A stretch of 64,000 nt of DNA from Sphingomonas sediminicola (GCF_014489515.1 NZ_CP060782.1:186001-250000); one strand, 5' to 3'; shown: positions 19,415-29,157, counted from the stretch's first letter. The notes: generated from the letters alone by a model not told the origin. Made by a program: numbers and translations.

Positions 19415-20838
19415 CCGCCGAATTGGCGATCGACGCAATTCAAAGGGGTCTTCCGCCGCTGAGGGGAAGGCTCCTTTGGACGTACAGGCTGGCCTGGGTT
19501 TTGCTTGCAGCGGCGACGCTCGCCACCCTTGCTTTGGCGCTTTTCGATCCAGCCGTTCAGCCGCTGGTCCTCGGTCTAAGACTTCTCAAGTCCGCAATTG
19601 TTGGCGCGGTAGCGACGGTCCTCTTCTGGCGCCGGCAGCGCGACCCAGTTGCCGCGATCCTCTCGCTGGCCTTCCTTTGCTGGACGATCACCAGCAGCTT
19701 CGATTTCACGTCGGCGGCGGCTTTGCCGATGCTACTCGACCGCCTGCGCTTTCTGTTCTTCGCCTTTGCGCTGCTGCTGTTCCCTGACGGCAAGTGGCGC
19801 CCGCGATGGACGCGGGGTGTTGCCGTTCTCAGCATCGCAGTCTTCCTGCTGGGGGTTCTGGAAGCCGTCGGGCTGCTTCCAACGTCGCTCTTCCTACCTC
19901 TTGCGATCGTCTGCGTCCTCGCTGCAATCGTTGGCCTGATCCAGCGCTTCCGGGCCAGCTCGAGCGAGATGCAACAGCAACAGCTGAAATGGGTTGCTCT
20001 CGGGCTGGTGAGCGGCGTCGGGCTGATTTTGGTGGCGCGGACCGGAGCTGCGCTTTCCATGCCCGCCGTGGCATTCGAAGCGATGTTCCAGCTTGGTATC
20101 GTGCTGGTGGCGCTCGGCTTCCTCGTTCCCCTGTTGCGGTATCGGCTCTACGACGCCGAGGCCGTCATCAGCAGGTCGGCCGCTTACGCGGTCCTGACAG
20201 TAACGTTGGTCGCGACCTTCGCCGGCAGTGAATCCCTGATCGAATTGCTCGGCCAGCAGTACCTCGGCTCGGGCATCGGCCAGGTATCAGGAGCAATCGG
20301 AGCAGCAATCGCCGCGGTTCTCCTGACTCCACTGAACGATCGCATCAGCGCGTGGGCAGAGCAGAGATTCCAACGAGACCTGGTACAGCTGAAGGCTGAG
20401 TTGCCTGCCTTCCTTTCGGAGGCGCCCTCTGGCTGGTCCCCTCGCCAGGTCGGGAATGCGGTCCTACCGCGCATCGCCGACGCGATCCATGCGACGAAGC
20501 TGGCGATTGTAATCAAAGGCAAGGTGATCGCGGCCGACGGAATTGAGATCGGTAAGGTGTCGCGGTCCGCAGATGATTTTCTGCTGCGCCTTCCGTTTCG
20601 ATGTCCCTTCGGCGGAGTGCAAGGCAGGTTGCTGGTCGGCCCGCGCCCGGACGGCAGTTCCTACGGAAAGGATGAGATCGAGGCGCTCGAGGAAGTTCTC
20701 CCAGCGCTGCGCCGATCGCTCTTGGCCGCCCTCGAACGTGAGACGGCTTATCGCTCACAGGCCAGGATGCAGCGCTCGCTCCGAGCGCAGATCGCTGAGA
20801 TATCCATCCGGATTCGAAGCTTGGAATTGAAGGCCTAG
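19411..20838 (+). CDS. Multi-pass membrane protein, sensor-like
   Basis: 475 residues. The first ~300 contain about seven membrane segments with an internal LFPDGKWRPRW loop and LVPLLRYRLYDAEAVISRSAAYA, a pattern found in the input part of membrane histidine kinases. The C-terminal ~170 residues look like a cytoplasmic GAF-type domain ending in a coiled coil. No phospho-acceptor or ATPase domain is present, so it is a sensor-like protein without an output kinase. Last gene of the 15.3-20.8 kb plus-strand run. Confidence 0.65.
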   Translation: MTAELAIDAIQRGLPPLRGRLLWTYRLAWVLLAAATLATLALALFDPAVQPLVLGLRLLKSAIVGAVATVLFWRRQRDPVAAILSLAFLCWTITSSFDFTSAAALPMLLDRLRFLFFAFALLLFPDGKWRPRWTRGVAVLSIAVFLLGVLEAVGLLPTSLFLPLAIVCVLAAIVGLIQRFRASSSEMQQQQLKWVALGLVSGVGLILVARTGAALSMPAVAFEAMFQLGIVLVALGFLVPLLRYRLYDAEAVISRSAAYAVLTVTLVATFAGSESLIELLGQQYLGSGIGQVSGAIGAAIAAVLLTPLNDRISAWAEQRFQRDLVQLKAELPAFLSEAPSGWSPRQVGNAVLPRIADAIHATKLAIVIKGKVIAADGIEIGKVSRSADDFLLRLPFRCPFGGVQGRLLVGPRPDGSSYGKDEIEALEEVLPALRRSLLAALERETAYRSQARMQRSLRAQIAEISIRIRSLELKA

Positions 20839-20862
20839 CCGGCAGGGGAGCTTTGCGCTGTC

Positions 20863-22752
20863 CTACAGGCGCTCCCGCTCGAGCAGGTGCAGGACGTACG
20901 CCCCGGGGCCATAGCCCACCATCGGGATCGCGCCCGTAGGATCACCGATTTCACCGGGGAAAAGCTCGCACGGCACCGCAACGTACATTTCCGGGATGAT
21001 GTTGTGGTCGGCGGCGGACTTGTCGACGATGCGGCTGAGCATCGCGTCGGCTTCCGCGTTCCGGCCAAGCCTCCGGTAGAGTTCCGCCAGAGTGAAATCG
21101 ACGAACAGGAACTCCTGCCGCTCGTACCAATATTCGAAGATCTTGGGGTCCGTGTAAGTGCTGCGAACGCGGCGGTATCCGCCCGATGCAACCTTCAGCA
21201 GTTCCATCCTCTTCACCGTATCACGGATCACTTCCGGGTTACGGACGAGGCCGAAATTGATGACCGGAACCAACGCTCCGTCGATGTCGTTCTTGACGCC
21301 GTCCTCGAGCGTGCCGCGCAGCCTTCCATCGCGAATGAAGGCTTCATTGAAGCCCTTCTCCAGAAGAGCGCCGTCATGGATCGCTTGTTTGCGTGACGCC
21401 TCATCGCCGGCACGCCGCGCAACTTCCGCAAACTCGCGCAGCCCGACGATCGCCAAAGCGGTCGAGAAGGCGAAGTGCTTCTTGTCCTTCTGCCGCTCCT
21501 CCCAGATCGAGGTGTCGGCGGCGACGATCAGCCCGTCGCCATGCTTCTCCGTATTGGCCATGAGCGGCTTCACGATGAGATCGCGGGCGCTTTCATACAG
21601 TGGTCCGCGATGGGTTGCGGCCTTCGGCAGCTCCGGATCGTCGTACTTGCGCAGATACTCGCCCACCACCCAGAGCACTTCGCCCCAATTGTCGAACTCG
21701 ATGTTGGTGCTGCCCTCCTGGGTAAAGAAGGGCTCCTCCTCGCCGTTCCCCCAATAGCGCACGACCGAGACCTGATAGTCCGCGCCGTTCACTTCACTCC
21801 GCATTTTGCCGGTCGGCCGGGCATTGAAATAGGCAAGCAGGGCCGCGCGCGCTTCAGCCCGGTGCCCCATGCGAATGAGCGCTGCAGTCGCCCAGGCCAT
21901 GTCGCGGACCCAGGGCGTGGAATAAACGTCCGGCAGGGCAGCAACGATCAGCCCGTTGCCGTATCGGCCGGGCCGGTTCGGCTCGCGGCTCTGGGCGATG
22001 CGCAGCATGGTTTCGCTTTGACGCCAGAGGTGACGCTCTTTCTCGGACTTGAAGTGCACGGCCGGCTTGGCGCGCCATTGCTCGAACCGGGCGAGTTCGC
22101 GGGTGAGCAGTTTCCCGGAAGAAAGGCCCGCTCGCCAGCGCACGAATTCCTCGATGGCCGTTTCGGCCTCGCTCTCCTTCTCAATGGAGATCAACGCCCA
22201 GGCCGAACTCCCCACCAGGGTCTGGTCCATCCGCGCCGCTCCACCTCGCGGCCCGTCCAAGGGTATCACCAGCAAGTGCTCTTCAATCCCGTTGAAGCGC
22301 ATCATCCGGGCATTGGTCCCGGCGGCGCTGACAAGTTTTTGGGATGCGAGCGGCCGGTTCCATTCGACACGCCACGTCGCCGTGCTCGAGCCGATAATCA
22401 GTGCCGGGCGATTGAATCCGAATGGCATGTAGAGCGTGCCGATGCCGTCGGCCCTGCGCATTCGGATGACGTGCGTGTCATTGACGTATTCTGCCATGCT
22501 CGCCCGGCCCGGTTCGCCCCAGCCGAGCGACTTGATGAAGGTGGGCGTCTCGATCCCTTCGCCCAACGAACTGGCCGGATCAGGCCGCGTGTAGCTGTGG
22601 GGATGGGGGTAGAATTTCGTCGCAGTCCCGCTCTCCGGCGCGATGACCGCGAACCCAAAGCCATTGCCCGTGACCAGATGGGAAGCCGCCGCCGGCACGG
22701 TGAACGAAAACCACAAGCAGATGAATGCAAGAACGCGCATCGCAGCCTTCAC
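20863..22752 (-). CDS. Secreted six-hairpin glycosidase-like protein
   Basis: 629 residues with a signal peptide (LAFICLWFSFTVPAAAS). The middle and C-terminal parts resemble the (alpha/alpha)6 barrel of glucoamylase- or trehalase-type hydrolases: TPWVRDMAWATAALIRMGHR, QEGSTNIEFDNWGEVLWVVGEYL, WYERQEFLFVDFTLAELYRRLGR. The WVRDMAW segment is a likely active-site block. Family and sugar substrate are uncertain. The GTG at 22752 overlaps the DUF429 stop (GTGA), which supports that start; ATG 22740 is an alternative. Confidence 0.7.
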   Translation of the reverse strand: MKAAMRVLAFICLWFSFTVPAAASHLVTGNGFGFAVIAPESGTATKFYPHPHSYTRPDPASSLGEGIETPTFIKSLGWGEPGRASMAEYVNDTHVIRMRRADGIGTLYMPFGFNRPALIIGSSTATWRVEWNRPLASQKLVSAAGTNARMMRFNGIEEHLLVIPLDGPRGGAARMDQTLVGSSAWALISIEKESEAETAIEEFVRWRAGLSSGKLLTRELARFEQWRAKPAVHFKSEKERHLWRQSETMLRIAQSREPNRPGRYGNGLIVAALPDVYSTPWVRDMAWATAALIRMGHRAEARAALLAYFNARPTGKMRSEVNGADYQVSVVRYWGNGEEEPFFTQEGSTNIEFDNWGEVLWVVGEYLRKYDDPELPKAATHRGPLYESARDLIVKPLMANTEKHGDGLIVAADTSIWEERQKDKKHFAFSTALAIVGLREFAEVARRAGDEASRKQAIHDGALLEKGFNEAFIRDGRLRGTLEDGVKNDIDGALVPVINFGLVRNPEVIRDTVKRMELLKVASGGYRRVRSTYTDPKIFEYWYERQEFLFVDFTLAELYRRLGRNAEADAMLSRIVDKSAADHNIIPEMYVAVPCELFPGEIGDPTGAIPMVGYGPGAYVLHLLERERL

Positions 22753-23602
22753 AGGACGCCGAAGGTCCAGCCTTCGGCCAGCGCAATCTCCCGCGTCAAT
22801 CCCTCGGGCTCGAACGCGCCCGTCTCTTGTGTCGCAAGCGCGCGCATTCCGGCGGCGGTGACGAGGGCATCGGTCTGGTGATCGTTGGGCTCGAAGCTCA
22901 GCCGAGCCGGCTTGCTGCCGAGGCCGGCCAATGCGCGGTTGAGCTCGGCACGGGTGCGAAGCTTGGCGCCTGTCATACCGGCGCGGCGCAAGTAAATTCG
23001 CGTGTAGATTTCGGCGACCGCACTGCCGTGCTCCGGGAGTGGGTCCATCGGAAAGATCGCTACCTTGCCGTCGAGCCGATGGAGCAGCCGCATCCCCGAG
23101 AAGCTGGCCTTCGCCACCTGCGCTGCGCCGATCGCGTCAAACGCGCTTGCTGTCTTGCGTCCGCCTTGCGCGTTCAGCCGAGCGTCGCACTGGCGGAAAT
23201 GCATGAAGTCTGCCTTCACGCCGTCGGCGATGCCGAAATAGAAGTGTCGCCGGTGAGCCATCTCGAGAAAGCTCGCCGCTCCGAGATCCTCGTCGTCGCA
23301 CTTCGCGTCGACATAAGCCCAAAACTCGCGCGCGGTCTTTGGAACGCCGGGCTCGCCAAGCAGATATTCGCCGCGCTCGATGATCGGCGGGCGAAGCTGA
23401 AGTCGAACCCGAACAGGGTCGGCTCCTTAGAGGCGCGCTTCAGCAACCAGTGAAGGACTTCCTCTCGCGACCAGATATGCCCCGGCCGGATCAGGCGGGG
23501 CGGAGCATCGTGCCGGGCCTCGGCAATCGCGATGCCCTTGTGCCGCCGCCCTTTCGCGCCGGACCAGTCGATCGCGACGAACGCGTCGAAGTGCGGCGTC
23601 AC
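22749..23602 (-). CDS. DUF429 family protein, frameshifted in this sequence
   Basis: A putative RNase H-fold protein. The start FDAFVAIDWSGAKG carries the DUF429 Asp, followed by LFGFDFSFA. After that the frame is lost and resumes as PPIIERGEYLLGEPGVPKTA. One C added to the CCC at 23389-23391 (coding strand) joins them into 284 residues. The C-terminal part has DPLPEHGSAVAEIYTRIYLR and EPNDHQTDALVTAAG, which carries further acidic residues. Function is not known. It overlaps genes on both sides by 4 bases. Confidence 0.78.
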
Positions 23603-24912
23603 ACCAGGGGCGGCTGGCGCTCATCCTCGCCCGTCGGGTCCGCCGGCTTCTTCAGTCTGGGCGGAGCGGGACGGCGGGCTGGCGGCATTTGCTCGTCCGC
23701 CCAGCGCTCCAGGATTCGCGCGGCTGCATCACGTCCGCCGAGGCCGAACGCGATGGCTGTGGCAACCGCCGCAGAACCGAGGATCAGGCCGAACGCCATC
23801 ATCACGATCTGGTCGGCAAGTCCCATGAAGGTGAGGCCGATCGCGGTGAACAGGGCGATGATGGCATATTTGATAATCGTCTGCGCGTAATTGCCTTCCC
23901 CCGTGGAGCTCCCGACCAAGGTCGACAGGATGCGTGCCAGGAAGATTCCGACAACGATGATGACGGTGCCGAAGATAACCTTTCCGCCGAGCGCGGTAAC
24001 CTGGAACAGCAGCATCGCGGTGGAATCGCCGCCGATCTTGTGGGCCGCTTCCATGAAGCCGACGATGAGCGCCGCGATCATGACGATGTTGCCCAGGATC
24101 CGCGACGGAACGGCGGTTGCCGGCATCATGCCGAGCGCGCGCAGCGCGTTGTCGATTCCCAGGCCCGGGAGGACGGTTTCGACCAGGCTCTTTCCCCAGC
24201 GCCCTAGGACGAAAAAGAATGCAAGGATGATTAGTGCTGCAAGCACGTTGGGGATCGACAAAGCGATGGTCTGGAGCATCGCGGTCGCAGGGTCGGAGAT
24301 CGCCGAGATCTGCAAGACTCGAAGGGCACCGATCGCCGCGAAGATGATGATGATCGCGGAGACCGTGACCCCGACCGCCTTGGCGATCGAGCCGCGTGCC
24401 GGAGCTACACCGTCCTGCGCAACGCCACCTTCGTCGACCGCCAGAGGCGCGTCGCCGATCGAGATTCCGGCGCGGCTGAAAAGGCGCTCGAGGTTGAGCG
24501 CTCCGAGCGCCGCCTCCACAACGTGGCGGACGACGCGAGCGAGGATCAGACCTGCGAAGAACAGGACGCCAGCGCCGATTACTCGCGGAATGAAGGCGAA
24601 GACCTCATTGGTCATCACCGTTACCGGAGTGAGTACTTCGTTGAGCCCGAGCGGCTGGAGCGCGGCGACCAAGCCGACGAGCCAGACCAGCCAATAGACG
24701 AGGCGGCCGAGCTCAGTTCCGACCGAGTCCACGCCCGCCTGCGGATGGCGCTTCAGCACCGGCATACGGTCGATGAGCTTGGCCACGCCCCATTGCACCG
24801 CCTTGGCGATGAAGTGCGTGGCGATGAGGATGAGGATCGCGAAGACCACTCGCGGTCCCCACTGGATCAACTGGTCGCGCCAATAGGCCGCAGGCGGTTC
24901 GGTCTGGTACAT
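23599..24912 (-). CDS. Mechanosensitive channel-like membrane protein (TM-helix repeats)
   Basis: 437 residues with about ten hydrophobic segments arranged as repeats of the conserved TM-helix type (VIGAGVLFFAGLILARVVRHVVEAAL, VLAALIILAFFFVLGRWGKSLV, IVVGIFLARILSTLVG). Such proteins are grouped with small-conductance mechanosensitive channels but lack the full MscS beta domain. The last 40 residues are proline- and basic-rich. ATG 24912 follows GGAGG at good spacing; GTG 24918 is less likely. Confidence 0.78.
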   Translation of the reverse strand: MYQTEPPAAYWRDQLIQWGPRVVFAILILIATHFIAKAVQWGVAKLIDRMPVLKRHPQAGVDSVGTELGRLVYWLVWLVGLVAALQPLGLNEVLTPVTVMTNEVFAFIPRVIGAGVLFFAGLILARVVRHVVEAALGALNLERLFSRAGISIGDAPLAVDEGGVAQDGVAPARGSIAKAVGVTVSAIIIIFAAIGALRVLQISAISDPATAMLQTIALSIPNVLAALIILAFFFVLGRWGKSLVETVLPGLGIDNALRALGMMPATAVPSRILGNIVMIAALIVGFMEAAHKIGGDSTAMLLFQVTALGGKVIFGTVIIVVGIFLARILSTLVGSSTGEGNYAQTIIKYAIIALFTAIGLTFMGLADQIVMMAFGLILGSAAVATAIAFGLGGRDAAARILERWADEQMPPARRPAPPRLKKPADPTGEDERQPPLV

Positions 24913-24924
24913 GCTCACCCTCCG

Positions 24925-26253
24925 TTAGTCGTCGTCGGTTTTGCGCTTCTCGCGAAGCTCGTTCCAAAAGGCGATGCGCTCGGCAATCCGCGCTTCGAAG
25001 CCACGCTCGCTGGGCTCATAGAAAATCTGCCGGTCCATTTCTTCGGGCCAGTAATCCTGGCCGGAAAAGCCCGCGTCGGCGTCATGGTCGTAGGCATAGC
25101 CCTTGCCGTAGCCGATGTCCTTCATAAGCCGCGTCGGCGCATTCAAAATGTGCGACGGCGGCATCAGCGACGCGGTCTCCTTCGCACTTCGATAGGCACT
25201 CTTCTGCGCCATGTAGGCCGCGTTCGATTTGGGCGCGGTCGCGAGATAGAGGCAGGCCTGGACGATCGCGAGTTCGCCCTCGGGTGAGCCGAGGAAATCG
25301 TAGGCGTCCTTGGCAGCGAGGCACTGCACCAGCGCCTGCGGGTCGGCGAGGCCGATATCCTCCATCGCAGCCCGAGTCAGGCGGCGGAGGACGTAGAGCG
25401 GCTCCTCGCCCGCAACGAGCATGCGCGCGAGATAATAAAGCGCGGCCTGCGGATCCGATCCGCGCAGGCTTTTGTGAAGCGCGGAGATGAGGTTGTAATG
25501 CCCCTCGCGGTCCTTGTCGTAGACTGGGACGCGGCGGTGGAGCAGCGCCGCCATGCCCGCTGGATCGAGCGGGCTGTCGAGGTCGACGTCGAACAAGGTC
25601 TCGACCTGATTGAGCAGGAAGCGGCCGTCGCCGTCGGCGCTGGCCACCAGTGCATCGCGAGCATCCTTGGTCAGCGGGATCGGTCGGCCGACTTCGGCTT
25701 CCGCGCGCTGGATGAGGGTTTCCAACGCTACTTCGTTGAGACGGCGAAGGATCAGCACCTGACAGCGTGACAGGAGCGCCGCGTTGAGCTCAAAACTCGG
25801 GTTCTCCGTGGTCGCGCCGACCAGGGTGACCGTGCCGTCCTCGACATAGGGCAGGAAACCGTCCTGCTGGGCGCGGTTGAAGCGGTGAATCTCATCCACG
25901 AACAGCAACGTCCGCTGTCCGGCGCGAGCCGCGGTTTTTGCTTCGGCAAAGATCTTCTTGAGGTCGGCGACGCCGGAAAACACGGCGGAGATCGGCACGA
26001 AGCGCAGGCCGACCGCATCCGCCAGAAGACGGGCGATGCTCGTCTTGCCGGTCCCCGGCGGGCCCCACAGAATCATCGACGACAATTTGCCGGCCGCCAC
26101 CATGCGGCCGATCGCACCGTCCGGTCCGGTGAGGTGTTCCTGCCCCACGACCTCGTCGAGCCCTTGCGGCCGCAGCTTGTCGGCAAGCGGGGCATTCGCC
26201 GCGGTCGCCGGTCGGGCGTGCTCTAGCTCTTCGTCGCTGAACAGGTCGGCCAT
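24925..26253 (-). CDS. rarA: Replication-associated recombination protein A
   Basis: 442 residues, clamp-loader-like AAA+ ATPase acting at stalled replication forks. Walker A GPPGTGKTS is at 64-72, Walker B LLFVDEIHRF, sensor 1 VGATTENPSFE, and the C-terminal MgsA tetramer domain includes PPSHILNAPTRLMKDIGYGKGYAYDHD. ATG 26253 (MADLFSDEELE) gives a normal length; in-frame codons upstream are unrelated. It is divergent from padR. Confidence 0.94.
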   Translation of the reverse strand: MADLFSDEELEHARPATAANAPLADKLRPQGLDEVVGQEHLTGPDGAIGRMVAAGKLSSMILWGPPGTGKTSIARLLADAVGLRFVPISAVFSGVADLKKIFAEAKTAARAGQRTLLFVDEIHRFNRAQQDGFLPYVEDGTVTLVGATTENPSFELNAALLSRCQVLILRRLNEVALETLIQRAEAEVGRPIPLTKDARDALVASADGDGRFLLNQVETLFDVDLDSPLDPAGMAALLHRRVPVYDKDREGHYNLISALHKSLRGSDPQAALYYLARMLVAGEEPLYVLRRLTRAAMEDIGLADPQALVQCLAAKDAYDFLGSPEGELAIVQACLYLATAPKSNAAYMAQKSAYRSAKETASLMPPSHILNAPTRLMKDIGYGKGYAYDHDADAGFSGQDYWPEEMDRQIFYEPSERGFEARIAERIAFWNELREKRKTDDD

Positions 26254-26314
26254 CTGCGAATGCCAATGGCCCAGTGCTCCGAAAATTGCATCACCCGTCT
26301 TGTCGAAGATGTTA

Positions 26315-26330
26315 CTGAGATATATCTTAG
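26315..26330. promoter_or_regulatory. Palindrome between rarA and padR, probable PadR operator
   Basis: A 16-base inverted repeat (CTGAGATATATCTTAG) with a perfect AGATATATCT core and one mismatched pair. It lies 21 bases before padR's ATG in AT-rich sequence. PadR regulators usually bind ATAT-rich palindromes at their own promoter, so autoregulation is inferred. Confidence 0.55.
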
Positions 26331-26351
26331 ATGCATCGAAAGGAGTCTTTG

Positions 26352-26978
26352 ATGAGACATAGACACGGAGGCTGCCATCCGCGCGGCCGTATCGAGATCG
26401 ACGTTCCGGACGCTCTGTTGGCCATGGGCCGCAGGTCGGGTGGCTGGGGTCCGTTTCACTTCGAATTTGATGACAATGGCTGGAGCGGCGGTCGCCGCGG
26501 CGGCGGTCGCAGAAGCCGGCGGATGTTCGAGTCCGGCGAGTTGCGGCTGGTCCTCCTGAAGCTGATCGCCGACGAGCCGCGCCACGGCTACGATTTGATC
26601 CGCGCGATCGAAGACCTGACTGGCGGCGAATATGCGCCGAGCCCGGGCGTGGTCTATCCGACGCTGACGCTGCTGCAGGACATGGGTCTGATCGAGGAGG
26701 CGGCGGGCGAGGGTCCCCGTAAGCCGTTCCAGGTAACCAGCGACGGCCGCGTTCACCTCGATGAGAAGGCGCAGGAAGTCGAACAACTGTTCGAGCGACT
26801 GGACGACATGGCTCCCAAAGAAACTCACGGGAGCGGCGCGTCCCTCGGGCGCGGCGTCTCCAATCTGATGACTGCAATCCGCAATCGCGTGTCTCGCACA
26901 GGCTGGGACGACGAACTGACCCACGAGATCACCGCGATCCTCGACGAGGCCGCGCAGCGGATCGAACGGCTGAAATAG
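26352..26978 (+). CDS. PadR family transcriptional regulator
   Basis: 208 residues. The winged-helix domain is near 62-135 (LRLVLLKLIADEPRHGYDLIRAIED, GVVYPTLTLLQDMGLIEE, Tyr/Pro wing), followed by an alpha-helical dimer arm. The first ~60 residues are a Gly/Arg/His-rich extension ending in GRRGGGRRSRR. AAAGGAG lies at good distance before ATG 26352, so I prefer it to ATG 26331. The stop directly abuts the stop of the converging glycosyltransferase gene. Confidence 0.9.
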   Translation: MRHRHGGCHPRGRIEIDVPDALLAMGRRSGGWGPFHFEFDDNGWSGGRRGGGRRSRRMFESGELRLVLLKLIADEPRHGYDLIRAIEDLTGGEYAPSPGVVYPTLTLLQDMGLIEEAAGEGPRKPFQVTSDGRVHLDEKAQEVEQLFERLDDMAPKETHGSGASLGRGVSNLMTAIRNRVSRTGWDDELTHEITAILDEAAQRIERLK

Positions 26979-28160
26979 CTAGCGGCCGGTGAGGCGCGCG
27001 TATCGCTCGCGGCGTTGGATGACCCGCTGGTAGGTCTTCAGCACGACCGAGTTGATCACGTCCCAGTCACGGGTCTTCGCGTAGGCAAGGCCGGCCTCGC
27101 CGTGCCGTTCGCGAAGATCTGGATCGCGCGCATAGGCCTCCAGGGCGTCGGCGAAGGCTTCGACGTCTCCGGGTGGCACCAGCGTCCCTGACTCGCCGTC
27201 TTGAACAAGGGTCGTCGCGCCTGTCGCCGAGGCCGCGACGACCGGAAGCCCGCAGGCCATAGCTTCAAGCGTGACGTTACCGAACGCCTCGGTGATCGAC
27301 GGATTGAGGAAGACGTCCGAGCTCGCCAGCGCGCGCGCCAGGTCGTTTCCGACCTGATGCCCGACGAACACCGCTCCGGGCAGCCGTTCAGCGAACCAGC
27401 CGCGCGCCGGTCCGTCGCCGATCACGAGCACGCGATGCGCGACCTTGCGATCGGAGAGCGCGTCGATCGCGTCGGAAAAGATGTCGAGTCCCTTTTCCAT
27501 TACGATCCGGCCCAGGAATCCGATAACCAGATCGCCGTCCGCTATCCCGAGCCCACGTCTCCATGCCACATCGCGGCGGTCGGGATTGAACTGCTGGCGG
27601 TCGACGCCGCGGCTCCAGATTGAAATGTCGCGGCTCATCCTCTGGGCATGAAGCACCGCCGCGGTCGATTCCGCCGGCGCGAGGATGGCGTCGCAGCGCT
27701 GGTATATCCGGCGCATGATTCCGCGCGCTACCGGCTCCAGGCTCTGCAGGTGATAGTAGCCGAGATAGGTGTCGAAGCGCGTATGGACCGACGCCACGAT
27801 CGGGATCTTCCGCCGGCGCGCCCAGGTTACGGCGCGATGGCCGGTAATGTCTGGAGCGGAAATCTGGACGATGTTCGGAGCAAACTTTTCGAGGTCGCGC
27901 TTTACGGCGGCACTAAGGCCAAGACCAATGCGATACTCGGCGCGCCCCGGAACCGGGACGGACGGGATGCTGACAAGATCGCCTGCGGGCTCGAACGCCG
28001 GAGTGTCGGTCGTCGGCGAATAGACGCGGACGTGCACGCCCTGGCGGAGCAAATAGCCCACCAGCCGGTTCAGCGCCTGGTTGGCGCCATCCCGAACATA
28101 ATTGTAATTGCCCGAAAACAGGGCGACGCGGATCTCGTTGGGAAGCACGGGCAGCAGCAA
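26979..28160 (-). CDS. Family 4 glycosyltransferase
   Basis: 393 residues with GT-B fold. The N-terminal Rossmann domain starts RVALFSGNYNYVRDGANQALNRLV, and the donor-binding block is EAFGNVTLEAMACGLPVVAA, the E-x7-E motif of retaining GT4 enzymes. It resembles SQD2/MgtA-type glycosyltransferases that act on diacylglycerol, so a glycolipid product is a reasonable guess, not a demonstrated one. Confidence 0.88.
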   Translation of the reverse strand: MLLPVLPNEIRVALFSGNYNYVRDGANQALNRLVGYLLRQGVHVRVYSPTTDTPAFEPAGDLVSIPSVPVPGRAEYRIGLGLSAAVKRDLEKFAPNIVQISAPDITGHRAVTWARRRKIPIVASVHTRFDTYLGYYHLQSLEPVARGIMRRIYQRCDAILAPAESTAAVLHAQRMSRDISIWSRGVDRQQFNPDRRDVAWRRGLGIADGDLVIGFLGRIVMEKGLDIFSDAIDALSDRKVAHRVLVIGDGPARGWFAERLPGAVFVGHQVGNDLARALASSDVFLNPSITEAFGNVTLEAMACGLPVVAASATGATTLVQDGESGTLVPPGDVEAFADALEAYARDPDLRERHGEAGLAYAKTRDWDVINSVVLKTYQRVIQRRERYARLTGR

Positions 28161-28198
28161 TTAATGGTGAAAGCCGCAAAGGCAATGCACGGCTGTTC

Positions 28199-28729
28199 AT
28201 GACAGAGGGAGTGAAGACCGGACTGCCCCTTGTTGCGAGGCCCGACGCGAGGCTGTTCATTCTCGGCTCTTTGCCCGGCGATGCTTCGCTCGCGGCCCGT
28301 CAATATTATGCGCATCCGCAGAATCAATTCTGGCGACTGGTGGGTTCTGTCGTCGGCGAGGACCTTCATTCGATGCCTTATGAGCGGCGGCTAGAGCGCC
28401 TTGCCGAGCATCGGATAGGACTGTGGGATGTCATTGGATCGGCGGTCCGGCGCGGGAGCCTCGACCAAGCCATCCGAACTGCAAATCACAACCGGATCGA
28501 GAGGCTCATCCACGACTTCCCGGCGCTCGAGGCAATCGCCTTCAACGGCGCGACTTCGGCCGCGATTGGCCGCAAGTTGGTCGGAAGCGCGACGGGCATC
28601 CGACTTGTCGACCTGCCATCATCCAGCCCGGCCAACACCCGGCCTATCGTCGAAAAGACCGCAGCCTGGGTCGTCCTGAAACCCCTTGTCTCGGCAGGCA
28701 ATCAGGCCGAGATTGTCGCCGATGACTGA
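28199..28729 (+). CDS. DNA-deoxyinosine glycosylase (UDG superfamily)
   Basis: 176 residues. The start LFILGSLPGDASLAARQYYAHPQNQFW is the characteristic first motif of hypoxanthine-DNA glycosylases, which remove deaminated adenine in base-excision repair. LPSSSPAN is the second UDG-like loop, with Ser/Asn instead of the His of classical UDG. It overlaps the next gene by 8 bases. Confidence 0.88.
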   Translation: MTEGVKTGLPLVARPDARLFILGSLPGDASLAARQYYAHPQNQFWRLVGSVVGEDLHSMPYERRLERLAEHRIGLWDVIGSAVRRGSLDQAIRTANHNRIERLIHDFPALEAIAFNGATSAAIGRKLVGSATGIRLVDLPSSSPANTRPIVEKTAAWVVLKPLVSAGNQAEIVADD

Positions 28730-29027
28730 AGAAGACGAACTCGAGGTCGAAACCGACAGCGACAAAAGGCTGTCGATGGTTGACGAGGCTCTGGTCGCGG
28801 GCACGATTGCCAACACCAACGGCCTGCTGGTGATCCTCGCCAAGCTGGTCGCGAAAGGTGTTTTCGATCGCGACGATCTGAAGTCTTTCTCCGACAGCTA
28901 TTCCAAGCCGCTCGACCATGTCGGAATGCGGGAGAACGAGCTGGTCACCCAGATGCAGGACCAGATGGAAGCGACCCTCGCCGAGCTGATGCGCTACCTG
29001 AGTGAGCGCGATTCCGCCCGCGATTGA
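28722..29027 (+). CDS. Hypothetical protein, 101 residues
   Basis: ATG 28722 lies inside the end of the glycosylase gene, suggesting coupling. The protein begins with an acidic stretch (MTEEDELEVETDSD) and continues as helix-rich sequence with no membrane segment or signal peptide. I do not recognise a family. Confidence 0.6.
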   Translation: MTEEDELEVETDSDKRLSMVDEALVAGTIANTNGLLVILAKLVAKGVFDRDDLKSFSDSYSKPLDHVGMRENELVTQMQDQMEATLAELMRYLSERDSARD

Positions 29028-29070
29028 CTCATCGGGCGTCAGCCCACATATGCCCGACGCCTTCAGCGAA

Positions 29071-29146
29071 GGCCCCTTCGTCTAGCGGTCTAGGACGTCG
29101 CCCTCTCACGGCGAAAACACGGGTTCGAGTCCCGTAGGGGTCACCA
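29071..29146 (+). tRNA. tRNA-Glu (CTC)
   Basis: 76 bases with an encoded CCA. The acceptor stem GGCCCCT pairs with AGGGGTC, the anticodon loop CTCTCAC between TCGCC and GGCGA gives anticodon CTC (reads GAG), and the T arm has GGTTCGAGTCC. It differs from the tRNA-Glu at 61758 at three bases. Confidence 0.96.
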
Positions 29147-29157
29147 GCCTTCTTGGC

